NCBI GenBank assembly: GCA_021808205.1
Contig: JAKBCD010000139.1
Span: 1-6,013 of the forward strand
Length of the DNA: 6,013 nt
Direction of reading: 5' to 3'
From: Pseudomonadota bacterium
Lineage (GTDB): Bacteria > Pseudomonadota > Alphaproteobacteria > Acetobacterales > Acetobacteraceae
The translations under genes and the position numbers were made by a program. Below the pieces are notes generated by a model that had not been told where the DNA came from, did not search any database, and saw only the letters and a list, made by a program, of their open reading frames with translations. Positions within the stretch are counted from its first letter, which is position 1; each line of letters starts with the position of its first letter. Below are positions 4,880-6,013 of this stretch, piece by piece.

Positions 4880-6013
4880 AGAGCGAACAGCCCGTCCACA
4901 TCCAAACACGCCTCCAGATGCGCGGCCAGCCCGTCCAAGGCGGCCTCGATCTCGGCACCGTGGGAGCGTGACGCCACGGATGCGCCCAGGCTGGCCAGGA
5001 AAGCAGCGCGGAATTTGTCCTCATGGAACAGCCCGTGCAGATAGCTGCCCATCACCAGCCCATCTGCTGAAACCGCGCCATCCGGCCGCGCCCCCACCAT
5101 GGCGAAAGGGCGGGATGCGTCCGGCCCCTGGCTTTGGCCGAGATGGATTTCATAACCTGAAACAGCAAGCCCGCTGGCCGCGTGCACGGCTTGCACCAGG
5201 CCGAGCTGCTTCTGCCGGTCCATACGGGTGGAGATATCCAGCAGCGCCAGCCCTTTCATTGCGCCCGGCGGGCCTTCCAGCCCCTCCGGGTCCGCCACCT
5301 CCCGCCCCAGCATCTGATAGCCGCCGCACAAACCCAGAATACGCCCGCCGCGCCGGTAATGGGCCAGCAGATCGATATCCCAGCCCTGTTCGTGCAGAAA
5401 CGCGAGGTCCCCACGCGTGGATTTGCTGCCCGGAATAATCACCAACGCCGCGTCACCAGGGATGGCCTGGCCCGGTTCCACCAAAACCAGCTCCACGCCC
5501 GGTTCGGCGCGCAACGGGTCGAGATCGTCAAAATTCGCGATCCGGGAGAGGGCGAGGCAGGCGATTTTCACGGCTCCTGGCGCAGATGCCACCGGGCGGG
5601 CGCGGCGAAGGTCCTGCGCGTCCTCCCCTGGCAGGCGGGCAGCGCCCGCAAACCATGGAGCGACGCCATACCCCCGCCATTTCGTATGGGTTTGGATGAA
5701 TTCATAACCAGAATCGAACAATCGCGGATCGCCCCGGAATTTATTGACGATGAAGCCCCGCACCAGGGCGGCGTCCGCCGCATCCAGCACTGCCTGGGTG
5801 CCGATGATCTGCGCGATCACCCCGCCCCGATCGATATCCCCCACCAGCACCACCGGCACGCGGGCCGCCTGGGCGAAGCCCATATTGGCGATGTCCCCCG
5901 CACGGAGATTAACCTCGGCCGGGCTGCCCGCACCCTCCACAATCACGAGGTCATACGCAGCCTTAAGACGGTGGAAGCTCTCCAGCACCGGGGCCATAAG
6001 CTGCGGCTTATAA
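4876..6013 (-). CDS. cobQ: CobQ, cobyric acid synthase (partial, N-terminus beyond window)
   Basis: CobQ (CbiP) is a glutamine-dependent amidotransferase that amidates four carboxylates (b, d, e and g) of adenosylcobyrinic acid a,c-diamide, using ATP, to give adenosylcobyric acid. 378 residues are present against about 480-500 for the family, so roughly 110-120 N-terminal residues, including the P-loop, lie to the right. The frame is open to the edge; the ATG at 5997 is internal, since codons before it continue the family sequence. Counting from that Met: [17 protein letters not shown] (15-31) and [22 protein letters not shown] (38-59) belong to the synthetase domain. The class I glutaminase domain has the [16 protein letters not shown] (187-201) region, nucleophile C224 in [11 protein letters not shown] (221-231), and H321 in GSYLHGLF (317-324). 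The TAA at 4878-4876 overlaps the bluB TAG on the other strand. Confidence 0.96.
   Translation of the reverse strand, partial: YKPQLMAPVLESFHRLKAAYDLVIVEGAGSPAEVNLRAGDIANMGFAQAARVPVVLVGDIDRGGVIAQIIGTQAVLDAADAALVRGFIVNKFRGDPRLFDSGYEFIQTHTKWRGYGVAPWFAGAARLPGEDAQDLRRARPVASAPGAVKIACLALSRIANFDDLDPLRAEPGVELVLVEPGQAIPGDAALVIIPGSKSTRGDLAFLHEQGWDIDLLAHYRRGGRILGLCGGYQMLGREVADPEGLEGPPGAMKGLALLDISTRMDRQKQLGLVQAVHAASGLAVSGYEIHLGQSQGPDASRPFAMVGARPDGAVSADGLVMGSYLHGLFHEDKFRAAFLASLGASVASRSHGAEIEAALDGLAAHLEACLDVDGLFAL

Noticed and set aside
4737..5438. Plus-strand frame of 233 codons overlapping the end of bluB and cobQ
   Set aside because: Antisense to cobQ and out of frame with bluB. The product is Pro/Arg/Gly-rich with no recognisable domain.
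1..6013. A wholly new system, mobile element or CRISPR array
   Set aside because: All long frames are accounted for by well-known cobalamin genes. I saw no direct-repeat array, transposase, integrase, tRNA or target-site duplication.

Overview
The window is a GC-rich piece of a bacterial chromosome given over almost entirely to the late steps of aerobic-type cobalamin (vitamin B12) biosynthesis. The flavin-dependent lower-ligand enzyme BluB, the GC-rich codon usage and the gene content fit an alphaproteobacterium. Acetobacteraceae or a relative is my guess, resting partly on a remembered non-coding sequence element (1702-1740) and not on any search. It looks like an ordinary core-metabolism locus, not a mobile or defence region. 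I found no tRNA, rRNA, CRISPR array, insertion sequence or phage gene.

Layout. (1) 1-1610, minus strand: a 50-residue hydrophobic peptide gene (1458-1610), then cobU/cobP (914-1414), then cobT (1-906, running off the left edge). (2) 1611-1789: a divergent intergenic region with an AT-rich patch that probably carries the promoters for both directions. (3) 1790-4879, plus strand: four tightly overlapping genes, namely a histidine-type phosphatase (probable alpha-ribazole phosphatase), cbiB, cobD (threonine-phosphate decarboxylase, called cobC in the Paracoccus/Pseudomonas denitrificans scheme) and bluB. (4) 4876-6013, minus strand: the C-terminal three quarters of cobQ (cobyric acid synthase), running off the right edge and convergent with bluB with overlapping stop codons.

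How they fit together. CobQ amidates the corrin ring to cobyric acid. CobD makes (R)-1-amino-2-propanol O-2-phosphate, which CbiB attaches to cobyric acid, giving adenosylcobinamide phosphate. CobU activates this to adenosyl-GDP-cobinamide. BluB makes 5,6-dimethylbenzimidazole from reduced FMN, and CobT turns it into alpha-ribazole phosphate. The phosphatase would remove the phosphate before or after the final CobS condensation. CobS and the adenosyltransferase CobO are not in this window.

The points most worth a second look are non-coding or small: an RNA hairpin in the minus-strand transcript that encloses both the Shine-Dalgarno sequence and AUG of cobU, the AT-rich element in the divergent promoter region, and the tiny membrane-peptide gene at the head of the cobU-cobT run. 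I see no cobalamin riboswitch and no evidence of a wholly new biological system.
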